Shown piece by piece: positions 39,654 through 51,705 of a stretch of 64,000 nt of DNA (its first letter is position 1; each line of letters opens with the position of its first letter). The notes below the pieces were generated by a model, which saw only the letters and a list, made by a program, of their open reading frames with translations, was not told where the DNA came from and did no database searches. A program made the translations under genes and the position numbers. Source of the stretch: Paramecium pentaurelia (Eukaryota > Ciliophora > Oligohymenophorea > Peniculida > Parameciidae); NCBI GenBank assembly GCA_905183005.1, contig CAJJDO010000127.1:127308-191307 (forward strand), read 5' to 3'.

Positions 39654-42600
39654 TCAATAAAATTATTTAGATCTACTTCTTCTTCTTCTCTAGAGTAGAA
39701 AGATAAATAAAATAATTTCCCAAACTATAATAATATATAATTAGATTTTAAAACTCTTTTCTTAGCTTTCATTCAATAAATGAATTTAAAATTCAACCTC
39801 AGATAGTGAATTCTTACAAGTCAAATTAAAGGATTTGATTTATTCATTATCAATTTTAATTTGATATGAGACAACTTAATAAACCATATGATCTGAATCA
39901 TCATCATTAGGTATTACTATAAAATGAGATTCATTATATTTTTAAATAGAAGAGAAGCTCATATATAAGGTATATATCTTATCTGTAAGATTGAGTTCAG
40001 TGAGATTATACATAGATATTGCAAACAATAAATTTTAAGTATCAAAATATGCAAAAATCATTATTTAATAGTTTAACATAAATAAAATTTCTTAATAATG
40101 GGTAATTGATAAAGCTTTTATTACTTTTCTTTCATTAGTAATGTTTTCTCCATTAAAATTTAAATCAAATACATAGCTAAAGGATTAAGATAACAATATA
40201 AATAGTTTAGCATAATATTAATTACCTTCTATTAATTTAATCGATAAAATTTCAAATTAAACTTCGATAACTTTATCAATATAAATTAAATCATTTAAAG
40301 GCAGATATTTTTTAAAATGTTCTTAATTTAAAAAATCAAGAATAATAAATTCAATAATTTAAGTTGAAGTAATCTTTTAATATATAGCAATAAAATTTGA
40401 ATTATGTATTTATTTCACAGAGCATTAAACACAATAAAAAGTACTTATTAAATTAAGTTTACTATTTACAATTTCATAAATATAAATTATATCTCTACAA
40501 ATAATTAGGCAATATTAGTTAATTGTTTAAATATTTAATATAGGGTTATTAAATTATTGTATAATAGTTAAATTAGCAACATTTTCTAAGGTTGTCTTTA
40601 AATATAATAAAATAAATAGATCACTTTCTTACATATAACATATAAAAAAATAAAGTTCAGAGTTCAATATCATAATATTTGATTTTTGTTTTAAATCTAA
40701 TTATATAAAATGCTTTGAAACATCATATATGTTAGAAATAATTAATGATTAATTTTTTTCTATAATGCAAGTGGAATTTTAAATCTCTTAGCAATATCGC
40801 CTATTAATTTGATCAATTTGAATTAATGGCAATACTAAGTCATAAGTATTTGTGGATATAGTTTCAATAGGACCTGAAACAAATTTTCTGGGATCAAATA
40901 GAATATATTTTGAATAAGGATGATATGTAAATTCGACCACTTAAGTAGCAAGAGATTTTAGTTTCTGAAAATTATTAATTAAATTAAACTAAATATAATC
41001 AACTTGAGAAAGAGTTTCATTAAATTAATTAATAAAAAGAATACCTATTTTTAAACTTTTTTATGGTTCAGAAAAATAATTTATTCTACATTTTACTAAA
41101 GTTTCTTAAATTTTTTATTTTTTAAAAACTTTCTATTGAAAGAAAAAAATTTCATTATATGTTGTCAGAGTGAAAGTAAAGTTATCAACTTTGATAATAT
41201 CAATTAATGGATTCTAATCATAATTGACAAGGTTATAAATTAAAAGTACTGAAGTATTTAGATAATCATAAGCAGCAATCACAAGATAAAAACCATTTAC
41301 ACTATGAATTAATGGGTAAACATAATTAAAAGAATAATCTAATATTTATTACACTTCTATTAATTTGTAATAATAATAATAATATTTAATAGCAACAATT
41401 CTATTATTAATAGTTGATAAGATCAAAAATTAATTTACATCTTAATTATATTAATGTATATTATGTATTATCTCATCTTTAAAATGAATAATATTTGTAA
41501 TAAATTCATTTTTGAAAATGAAAACATGATTTGATCGATCAATCTCCAAAAAGTTTTTATATAATAACTTTTATTATATACATTAACCATTGGAATCTAC
41601 TTTATAATTTTATTATTATTCTAAAATATATTTATTATCTAATAATGTATAGCTAACACAAGATTTTAAAATAAATAAGTATCCTGGATTTTAATGTAAA
41701 ATATTAATAATTTAGTCTTAAAATTCATAAATATTTTATAAATAATTATTTTTACTTAATATTGTAATTCTCAAAACTTTCATCTTTTTATTTGATAATA
41801 GAAATAAATCATTTTGAAATGAATAAACATTTTCATATTAGATTTTTTCAAAATTTCCTAAATTAAAAATTTCATTTGAATTACATTTAATAATTATTAT
41901 TTATGAATTTTTTAGTTAAATAACTTTTTAAATTTGATTAGTATAAAATAAATTAATTTGCCATAAAAAATCAAGTTCATTTTTATTAAAGCATTCATCA
42001 ATATTCTCTTGTTGTTAATCTTCACAATAAATTTCATCATTTTATAAAAATTATACCTTAGATGTTGGAAATGGGTTAATCTATTCATAAAATTTTAATT
42101 AGAACTAAAAATCCTCTTCAACAATCTACTTATTAATAGATAAATAGTATGATAAATTTTATTCATTATTTTATTAAAATTAATTAAATATTAATGATAT
42201 TTAAATAATTTAAGTTTCTTAAAATAAATTACTTGTAGCCAAATACACATCTGTTTGATTNAATGTAAAATATTAATAATTTAGTCTTAAAATTCATAAA
42301 TATTTTATAAATAATTATTTTTACTTAATATTGTAATTCTCAAAACTTTCATCTTTTTATTTGATAATAGAAATAAATCATTTTGAAATGAATAAACATT
42401 TTCATATTAGATTTTTTCAAAATTTCCTAAATTAAAAATTTCATTTGAATTACATTTAATAATTATTATTTATGAATTTTTTAGTTAAATAACTTTTTAA
42501 ATTTGATTAGTATAAAATAAATTAATTTGCCATAAAAAATCAAGTTCATTTTTATTAAAGCATTCATCAATATTCTCTTGTTGTTAATCTTCACAATAAA

Positions 42601-43999
42601 TTTCATCATTTTATAAAAATTATACCTTAGATGTTGGAAATGGGTTAATCTATTCATAAAATTTTAATTAGAACTAAAAATCCTCTTCAACAATCTACTT
42701 ATTAATAGATAAATAGTATGATAAATTTTATTCATTATTTTATTAAAATTAATTAAATATTAATGATATTTAAATAATTTAAGTTTCTTAAAATAAATTA
42801 CTTGTAGCCAAATACACATCTGTTTGATTTAAATAATCATTACAATTAAAAAAAGGAGAATAATTATTTTTTTTTAAAATAATAAATTTATTGTTTTTTT
42901 TACCAATGAAAAATGGATAAAATGAAAAAGTTTGAATTGATTCTAATTAAATATGAAATAAAAATGTCATATCTTATCTAACAATACATTCTATATATGA
43001 TTCATTAAATAAGATAATAGAATCAGACATTATTACTATTTATTGAGGTTTTAATTATTTTGTAATTATTATCTATGTTTTTTATTTTTTAATTATTCTT
43101 TAAATATTTTTCTATTCATTTTTTTATTCTAAAATAATGATTTAATTATCAGATTTACTTTCAAAATCTAAAATTTTAGATTCTTTATTGGTATATATTA
43201 TAATGTGATTGGATAATTAAAATTCATAAATATTATGATCAAACAAAAGAAAATAAGTGTTTTCAAATATAATTTTCCTTAATACTTCTAATTGTTATCG
43301 ATATGGAAAATAATCTTGGTTTACAAATACTATATTATCTTGAGTATCATCTTTATCAAAATGAAATATATATATTTTCCAATCCAAACAATTTAAATAT
43401 ATCACATAGAATTATGTATATTTTTATGAAAAATATACATCAAATTAGCATTCTGTATCTTTAATATAATCAAAGGATTATTGAATATAAATTGTTTATT
43501 AATTTATATTGATTATTTTAATTGAATAATTGTCAATTTATTCACAAACTATGATGAATTTTTAATATTTCAGATAATAGGAATGTATGATTTTATTACA
43601 ATTTTCAATTTAAAAATTAAATGAATATATTAATTCCATTTTAATTTAATATTCCTTAGAATCAATAATGATTAAATTGATATCTTTCATTTATAATAAA
43701 TATTCCTCTTCTCTTTAATAAATTTAAATTAATCTTTATGCTTAAATGTTTGAATAAATTAATATCTTATCATCCTTTAGTAATTCTTCATCAAAAGTAG
43801 TAATCTATTCTAAAAATTATGGATTCTCTTTATATACATATTCATTATTCCCATTATTTATGTAAATAATAGGAAAGAATTAATTTTAATAATCTTTGAT
43901 TTCATCTTTCCTGCAATAAATTTATTGTTTAGTATAGTTAATTTTGCATAACATTAATAGTAAATATGGTGTGATAAATGTGATTATAATAAATTTCAT
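39654..43999 (-). CDS. Large single-pass membrane protein, broken here by an assembly duplication
   Basis: The ATG at 43999 (signal peptide MKFIIITFITPYLLLML) and TGA at 39656-39654 are out of frame as given, but removing one copy of the 568-bp repeat plus the N (569 bp) makes the distance exactly 1259 codons, 1258 residues. The body is a long N/Q/I-rich ectodomain. The C-terminus has FNLTCKNSL, a Q-rich linker, one transmembrane helix (LYIIIVWEIILFIFLL) and a QRRRRSRSKQFY tail. This is the same architecture as the protein at 16418-20353, suggesting a family of type I membrane proteins. No catalytic motif is seen. The break lies in the assembly and is not evidence of a pseudogene. Confidence 0.75.
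41693..42260. repeat. Direct repeat copy 1 (568 bp, probable assembly artefact)
   Basis: This stretch is repeated base for base at 42262-42829, with only a single N between the copies. It lies inside the coding sequence of the gene at 39654-43999. The pattern is that of two overlapping contig ends that were abutted rather than merged. Confidence 0.92.
42261..42261. other. Assembly gap symbol (single N)
   Basis: This is the only ambiguous base in the window, placed exactly between two identical 568-bp copies. Confidence 0.98.
42262..42829. repeat. Direct repeat copy 2 (568 bp, probable assembly artefact)
   Basis: This is identical to 41693-42260. The unique sequence resumes at 42830 on the right of this copy and at 41692 on the left of the other, which is what unmerged overlapping contigs produce. 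Confidence 0.92.
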
Positions 44000-44617
44000 A
44001 TTTTAATTTTAATTTTAATTTAATTTTAAATTATAAATATATAATATTAATATATATATTTTAATTAAATTTGTAAAATAGTCATTCTTTCAAAATATTT
44101 GCACAAATGTCCTATTTCCGATAACATTTATCTAAGATATAATTTAAAATTATCAATAGATTAAACTAGATATTTAATATTTAGTATTTACAAAATCAAA
44201 AATTTGATTTAAATTTAGTATTATTATCAAATTCTCTTAATGATATTATGATTAATGTAATAAGAATCAATAAAATTATGCCTAATTTAATAATTCATAT
44301 TTATTAAATTATTCAATATATAAAATATAAAATAATAATATTTGTGCATTAATAATTTAATCTAATTTGGTAGAATAATAGCTGTATTTATTACTACTAT
44401 TTCTCTTTTTAGTAATCTACATTTAAAAGTAAATAGTTTTTATTAATTTTTTCTAAGTTTTACAAAAAATAACTAATCACATAGTTAAAAATTTAATAGT
44501 TCAAAAATACTATACTATAATAATTATAATATTAATTTAATTTGAATCTAAGAGTATTAATGAAAAAGGAAATGATAATTATTTAACATTAATTTTTTAA
44601 ACTTCTCAATAAAAAAC
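44000..44617. other. Intergenic, extremely AT-rich
   Basis: About 620 bp separate two minus-strand genes. It contains an 18-bp near-palindrome at 44193-44210 (8-bp arms, AAATCAAA and TTTGATTT) but no coding frame that looks real. Confidence 0.5.
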
Positions 44618-45933
44618 TCAAGCGCAAGTAGTTGTCCAGGTCTTATAAGCCAAGATACATTATGCTCTTTTTTTTTCATTTTATGCTGTATTATAGTCGG
44701 CATGAGCAATAAAATAATTTTGGCCTTTACCGTCTGTTGGAGTAGGAGAAGGTGAATAATTAGCACTAATTGTACAAGTTCTTGTAGCAGCAACACAGTT
44801 AAAAGTAGCTAATGTATCTGTAATAGTTTAAGTATCATCACTAATTTTAAATAATTTAACCTTTGTTTGGTCATTGATAGTTTGAGTAGTATCTGACCAA
44901 TAATAAGTAAATTTAATTTAAGAAAAAGCATTATCATAATTATTTTCAGTATCTACATATGTTACACTATTTCCTAGGAATGGACGAATGCAAACAATAT
45001 CAGAATAAGCTCTAATTATACCAAATTATTCTGGGGCATATGAATACACCATCACATAACCATTATCAGTATAAGCATAATCACTCCAATCAATTGTCAA
45101 AGTGTGTAATTAACCTGAAATCTTGAGTGAGTTTCTAAAGTAAGGAATGATGGCAAAATTAACAAAATAATAGTTAGTTTGATAATAGTTTGGTTGAAAC
45201 TTTGTCATTCTAGTTAAAGCAACAAGAGCTACACTCCTAATCTTAGGGAGAATGGCATTTCTAAGAGTAATAGTAGATTAATGCATGACAGTCCAATCTC
45301 TGAGTAGTTATAAAGCCTAGTAGACTGTTCTCTCTAAGTAGAAAGGGTGAGATCTTGATTACGTAAGTAGTTCATTTCGAGTAGCAGTTTCTAAGTATTT
45401 ATCTAAGATAGCAATTAGTTTAGTTTGAAAATTGACTTCAGTTGTTTCCTTGGATACCAGCCAAGGGTTGATTGTATACAATTTAAACATGTGTTTGACA
45501 CTGGTAGTAATATCTAAAGATGCCATAGAAATAGGAGGGGTATCATTAGTTTAATCAACATATCCATCAAAATTCATAGTGAATCTTACAAAGGCATAAT
45601 TCAATTTTCCAAGATTCTTATCGCAACACACATTATCATATTATAGACTAAATGTCTCTAAGGAATCACAATCTGTATTTGCCCCACCAGTTTATAATGA
45701 TCCTCCTGTTCGACAGGCAGCTACTTCATCAATAAGATAACATGGTAAAGTTAAACATGTAGTTGTAGCACTATCATATTATTGTCATAAATTTACGTAT
45801 CCCAATAACACCAGCCTTTACCATTAATTGCATCCGTTCCACAAGTTGTTGATGTTAATGTTGAACAAACATATTATCCAACATATGGTTAAGCGTATAT
45901 AGTTATGAGGAAGATGAAAATTAATGAGATCAT
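44618..45933 (-). CDS. Secreted cysteine-containing protein, tandem paralogue A
   Basis: The ATG at 45933 with one intron (45771-45796, 26 nt) gives 429 residues ending at TGA 44620-44618. It has a signal peptide (MISLIFIFLITIYAQ), then a short Cys-rich module (CGTDAINGKGWCYWDT, TTTCLTLPCYLIDEVAACR) resembling one Paramecium surface-antigen unit. A largely beta-looking domain with LVALTRMTKFQPNYYQTNYY and SGQLHTLTIDW follows, then a C-terminal CVAATRTCTISA pair. There is no membrane anchor, so the protein is probably secreted or attached non-covalently at the surface. The gene immediately upstream on the same strand encodes a clear relative (shared YQTNYYF-NFA, FGI..A..D and ISD...C...RTC segments). 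Function unknown. Confidence 0.8.
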
Positions 45934-45945
45934 AATTTTATTAAT

Positions 45946-47034
45946 TCATTTCTATATATAAAAAATAAATTAAGAATCTGTTAAAGGTGACGGAAGGGTA
46001 AATTTACAAGTTCTTTCTATATCATCACATGGTGTTGATGTTAATGAGGAAGAAAATGTATGAGGTACTTATTTTTTATCACTAATAAACTATAACTACC
46101 TTGCTATATTAGTCAGGGTCCCTGTTGTTTGAGTGTAAATTATCTCCATATTCTCAATTTTAACAAAAGGTGTTCCATCTTCAGCAACTACATTCACATA
46201 AATTACATCTGTTAAAGCATCATTAATACCAAAGAATTTTGGAGTATAAGATATTACCTATATGAAACCATTTCTTTCATATTTGATCCAAGTCAATGAA
46301 GTAGTATGATCTTATCCCTCAATTGAAATAAATAATCTTGAGAATGTAGTTTAAGCAAAATTCAAAAAGTAATAGTTTGTTTGATAATGCTTACTATAAA
46401 TTGCCATTTTCTTTTAATATACTTATACTATATTCCAAAACTTGGTTATTGTATTTTCTTTTTCTGCTTTAGTTAAAATAGTTGTATCATCTCTTAAATT
46501 TTGTAATGTTTAAAATAAACACTTTTCCAAATAAAAGGGATGCACTGTTGCATTAAGAAATGCAGGTTCGTATTCTTAATATAAATCCAATATTTCTTAT
46601 AATTCTGAATTTTGAGCTACCTGAATATTCACAGTTAAAATTTAATATAGAAAATTCATTTATGGTTTAGCAACCTTTAATTAAGCAACAGTCAATCCAG
46701 AGATTGAGTATGTTGAATATCCATTATTAATAATTGGGTATCTAACATAATTATAATCTACAGTAGCACTTACTCCACATACATTCTTATATTCAATACT
46801 CACTAAATCCAAAGGTGTACATAGAGTCTAATACTTTCCATTAATACGACAAGCCCCTATTTCATCAATCCTGTAGCAATCTTAATCAGAGGTATAAAGT
46901 CCACAAGAAGATCCACTCCATTTACAATAACCAGAATTCAAACAATCATTTTATGTAGTATAAACACTACATTCTCCTGTTCCAGGTGGTACACTACTTT
47001 AAACAAAACCTACAAATAGTATAATAAATATCAT
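45946..47034 (-). CDS. Secreted cysteine-containing protein, tandem paralogue B
   Basis: The ATG at 47034 to TGA 45948-45946 is one frame of 363 codons (362 residues). It has a signal peptide (MIFIILFVGFVQSS) and a short Cys module (CSVYTTQNDCLNSGYCKW, CYRIDEIGACR). The long domain carries the YSKHYQTNYYFLNFAQ segment that matches the neighbour, and the end is CDDIERTCKF. It stops about 45 residues earlier than paralogue A relative to the last Cys pair. The stop codon is only 12 bp from the start of paralogue A, so the pair looks like a local tandem duplication with almost no spacer. Each has its own signal peptide, which argues against one fused gene. Confidence 0.8.
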
Positions 47035-47239
47035 AAAAGAAATTATATATTTATAATTTATTATTCAGACTGCTTGAAATACATTATCAATTTATCTTTA
47101 ATTTATAAAAATTGTAAAATTATTAGAAATGATTTTAAGTATTCTTTAATTTTCTTTTTCCTAATTGATAGGATATATTTTGGAATATCCTAGAATTAAT
47201 AAAAAAATAATTGAAATAATTAACATAACTCTAATAAAT

Positions 47240-49616
47240 TCATTTAACTACATTTTCAAATTGATTACTTGGATAATTATTTTACCGAATTTTGTTGAGA
47301 TTGAATCTTTTTTTGGTAGTAGAATTAGTAATTTATGATCCAGCTTAAGATTATTAAGATGGTAATCTAGGAGACCAAAACTAAGAATGCTAATGAATTT
47401 TCTCAGGAGATTTCATTTATGATAGGAGAATACTTCTACCAATATCTTACAATGGCAATTCTGAGGCAGATACTCCTCTCTTTCTATCATCAGTTTGATT
47501 CTTTGGTCTAGTAATACTAATAGTCATTCTAGTATATCTATCTTAACTAAAATTAATCAAAATAATCTTATACACTGTAGATTAAACATCATTATCAATA
47601 TTGTTAAAAATTTATTAGACATTTCCAATAGATACTTATCTCTATTTTTAAAATGGTCTTCTCCATTCAGATTATCTTACTTATTCTATGAATCCATTAA
47701 TTGTTTATCTTTGATTTAAAGAAGATTATTAAGAATTAGTAGGATTATTATCTGTTGGAATAGTATCTTTTTAATATTTATCTAATTAAGCTCTGCATTT
47801 TTAGCATCCCTTCATGTAACCTAATCTATATTATTCTTGTGCCTTCTTTAAATTTTTCTCCACTTAAACACCCTTTTCATAAACTTTTCCTCTCATATAA
47901 TAAGTTATAGTCCAATCCTTATTATTTTCTTCAATTTGATCTAGTAAAGAGAAGAAATCATCAATTGCAACTTCATTTTTTCTTAATGCTTAAAATCTTA
48001 AACTAAGTAATTTCTAAGCACATTTAAGATCACCTTTCATGCATCCCTATTCAAAAATTAAATCAGCCATAACTTAATTCTATTCTACTTCATCTTGTAA
48101 TCCTTAATAAAGTAGTAATCCTAAATCATAAAAAGCAGGTAAATAATCTTGATTTTTAGCTTGATTTAAGAGTGGTTATATTAATTAACTTCTATTCTAT
48201 AATTCAATAAATATATAATTTACTTTATAAAGTGGTTATTTACACATTGTTTAATAAAGAAGAGCCAATTTGTGCATTGCTTATGTAGAATTCTTATTTT
48301 TAGCTTATTTGTAATAGAATTCAGCATTTGAATAATCTTTCTCTAAGGTATCTAATAAATTATTATTGAAATTCTACAATCCTATAATTGAAGTCCATTA
48401 CTATATAGATCTCCCAAATAAATCATGGATTCTAAATGATCTAATTCTGCAGCTCTTTTTAAAAGAGTCAATGCAAAAGTACAATCATAATTTCGATTAT
48501 ATGCTTCACTTGAATACTTACTTACTATTGTATTATTATCATCTTTATCAGAAAATTTATCATATACTTTTCCTTCCTTTTAATAATTAATTTAATAAAT
48601 ACCAAAACCAATTTGGAAGTATGATATAAACTGAATGTATTCCTTTAATCAGCACTTTTTTTAAAATAACTAAATGCCTAACATAAATAATAATTAAAAT
48701 TTACTTAATCATAATCTTTTGGTCCTGTTATCCCTTCTAAACATATTTATCCCATAATTGCTTAAGCTGTTGCATTATTTTCTTCTGCCAATTTAGTGTA
48801 TAATTGAAGAGCTGCTATTTAATCTTTCTCTCTGCCAAGTCCTGCAAATAATTCATGAGCATTTCTTAATCTATGATCCACTTAAGGTTAGACTTTTGAA
48901 GCTTAAATTGATTTAATTTATTATGGTGTTTAAAGCCTTTGTGAAGTCTATTTAAAATCAAATCTCTATATTAAAGTATCCAACCATTGATCTAAATATT
49001 ATGATATTTCAGAAGAAATAGTCTCCTTATTTATTGTAATGGTTCTATTTTCTAGACTATGTAATTATTCCCAAAAGAATCCCAATTAATCTAATTATCT
49101 AATATATTTATCGTATTATTTAAAGGAGGCATCTTTACCACATAATTGAACTTTATCAACTTACTAACAAGCTTCAAAAGCCTCTTAAATTGTTCGTATG
49201 GTATCTCTTGCTAAATAGTGTAATTGTTAATTGATTTTTATGGTAACCTTGTGTTATTAAGTGCTGTAACTTTTGAGTATCTAAGACATTTTAGTGAAAA
49301 CCTATTATGAAAATACTCTTCTAGGTTGATCAATATTAGAACTCATCTAAACCTATGACATCATGTCAGCTAAAATTTATATTTCTATCTACATATCTAT
49401 TAATGAGCAATGCCATATTTGAATCCATCATAGAATTGTTAATCTCCCTCCATTGCCTACTATTAATACAAAAATAAATACTTAATTAGTATTGGACATC
49501 AACAATTGAACTTGTTCTATTATCTTTTGAAGTAGTTTGTCTTTATGCAGAAGCATTTTCTCATCTCCAATCTCTGTAGATAAACGAGAAGAATGAATAA
49601 ATTGTTATTAATTCAT
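47240..49616 (-). CDS. Sel1-like repeat protein with N-terminal helical (BAR-like?) region
   Basis: The ATG at 49616 with six introns (49460-49481, 49370-49392, 48678-48704, 48577-48602, 48382-48401, 48197-48223) gives exactly 743 residues. Residues 1-200 are long amphipathic helices (QQFYDGFKYGIAHQQISDMM, FTKMSQILKSY, QLGFFWEQLHSLE) loosely resembling F-BAR/BAR-type domains. Residues about 230-600 contain Sel1-type helix pairs, for example DQAFSYFKKSADQ, FALTLLKRAAELDHLESMIYLGDLY, AMHKLALLY, AFYDLGLLLYQGL and KKAQEQYRLGYMKGC. A Ser/Gln-rich tail follows. Sel1 proteins are adaptors in signalling and ERAD. Two introns (48678-48704 and 48197-48223) are TGA-free multiples of three whose removal improves the repeat spacing. 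Confidence 0.82.
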
Positions 49617-50525
49617 ATTTAAACTTTTTTTTAATAATAGTCTCAAAATTTTGATTTTTCTATTGTGATTACTTACATTAATCTACCAATCATCATCTAA
49701 CTCTACTTCAAGTTAATATTTTAATCAACTATTATTTGCATCCACTCCATATTATAATCATATACAATTATTTAAATAAAATTAATTATATCATAATCGA
49801 TTATTGAATCTTATAGAGTTTTTCTTTTACTTCAGTTAAATAACATTTATTATTTTACTTGAACATTTACATTGTTATAAATGGATTAAGATTGTCAATG
49901 TATAAATGATAAATTTAAAATAAACTCTATGAATATTATATTAATCAACAGAGTTTAATCATCCATTAAATTATATTCTGGATAATTAAATGTTAAATAT
50001 AGCTTATTTAGTTTTGTTAGGAATTTATACTCAATTATTATGTTATTATTGGATTTTCCAATCACAAAACGCATTTCAAATTTATATATATTTTATAAAA
50101 TTAATCTACATTATACATGCCTTTAACTAATTTCTCTTAATTCAGTTGTAAAAATCTTAATTTAAAAAAATGGAAATTAATTATCCAAATTATATTGTTG
50201 ATCTGTAAATTAACATTTTTCAAATTATTTACTTAAATCATCATTATAAGCCAATATATTAAATAAATATATTTTGAATTATTATATAAGTATTAAAATA
50301 TCTGTTATACATATTATTGAGTATTATAAATGATATATAAATTTATATGAAATCTTCATTATTATATATAAAAGCTTTATTTTATTAAGTTTATTAATCA
50401 GTCATGATTTTAGAAACTCATTAATAAGCAAATATTGTCAACACTTACATATGATAAACATATATAAGGATGAAATATTTACATAAATAAAAATGATTTG
50501 ATTAGTTTTTATATCAATTGTTAAT
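49617..50525. other. Intergenic between divergent genes, no feature seen
   Basis: About 910 bp of AT-rich DNA separate the Sel1 gene start and the decayed trichocyst gene. Upstream of 49616 a frame stays open for some codons (LEVELDDDWQIN...) but begins after a TGA without an ATG, so I did not extend the Sel1 gene into it. Confidence 0.45.
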
Positions 50526-51690
50526 ATGTTTTAATAATACAAACTAATTAGTTTTGCGTTAATCATTTAATCTGTATTTGCAGTTTAAAAGGATACTTAA
50601 ACTATTTTGACAGAATTTGATGCTGATAACTTTCGAAATACTATTCTCTCAACTGTTCGAATGTATTTACAATTAAAAGAAAATGCTGAAGAAATCTTAG
50701 TATTACTTAATCAAGTCTTGGCTGGATTGGTTGATGATTAAATAAACATGATAATATTATTAGAATTGACAGAGCAGCATGCACTCTTATTATTACAGAA
50801 TTAGAAAATTCTATTGCTTATCATACAGTTTAAATAACAGCCAATGCATAAATGAGAGAAGATAATGAAAAGGCATTGGCTGAAACTGAAACTGATGCCA
50901 GATAAATTATATAATTAATAATTATATAATATAATAAAAAGGATGTTAAATGTAATGATAGAACATTTGCTTAAGAGGATACCAAAAAAAATAAGGCACA
51001 TAAATTTTGGGTTAGAAAGAATGGTGAAAATGACGATGCTATTGTAGTTGTTGATGAAACTACTAATTAATTAGTTTAATATCTTTCTATGGATGCAACA
51101 TTTGCTGAACTTAAACAAAAATTTGAAGCTTTATAAATGAGATTAATTGAAAATGAAAGTCATGGTGCTCTAATTTAACCTATTGTTACTGCCTAAACTG
51201 GATTAGCCACAAAGGTTGATCAAAAAGCAATCTTAAGAATTCTTTAATTACTTTCATAACTTAGATAACAATTAATAGGAGCTGGGTCTAATTTTGAAGT
51301 AATGGTATGTCATAAATTTAGGATACTGAAATTAGATAAGGTTAAAGATGGGTTGAATTTTCTACTTATTTGACTTATGAACTAAATATATTAGTTGATA
51401 GAAAGAATCAATTAGAATAAGCAATTCAAACATTCAAGGCTAATATTGATATTGCCTCATTTCTATGAAGTTCATTCAGTAAATAAATATATAATATATA
51501 GTTGGAATTATAATAAGCTCATGAAACATTAGATGGTGAACATGAATGATGTGATCTTTAAGAAAATACTTATTATGTTTAATCTTCTGAGAGAACAAGA
51601 TAAATAGGGATAGTAGAAAGAATATTAGAACATTTTGTCATAGAAATTAACAGCAACATATTAATACTTTGGTAACAGATTCTGAGATTA
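50526..51690 (+). pseudogene. Decayed trichocyst matrix protein gene
   Basis: An ATG at 50526 opens a signal peptide (YKLISFALIIQSVFAVQ) and a coiled-coil sequence typical of trichocyst matrix proteins (TEFDADNFRNTILSTVRMYL). The frame breaks at about 50738-50752 (one base short), resumes with IIRIDRAACTLIITELENS, loses frame again at about 51455-51462 (one base extra) and meets an in-frame TGA at 51547-51549. Two normal-looking introns survive (51299-51321 and 51479-51501, 23 nt each). I tested intron explanations for the first break; every GT start and AG end has the wrong phase. The 3' boundary is uncertain. The lesions may be real decay or clustered sequence errors, because the adjacent RING gene also shows a frameshift. 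Confidence 0.7.
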
Positions 51691-51705
51691 TATATAAATA
51701 TTATT

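Noticed and set aside
41693..42829. True tandem duplication or mobile element
   Set aside because: The copies are 100% identical, abut a single N and disrupt a frame that is restored when one copy is removed.
44193..44210. 18-bp palindrome as an operator or IES end
   Set aside because: Short A/T palindromes are expected often at this base composition, and no adjoining element supports it.
49362..49369. ATG ATG at 49364 as a separate gene start downstream of a TGA
   Set aside because: A 23-nt intron (49370-49392) joins the upstream exon in perfect phase and gives a continuous Sel1 protein.
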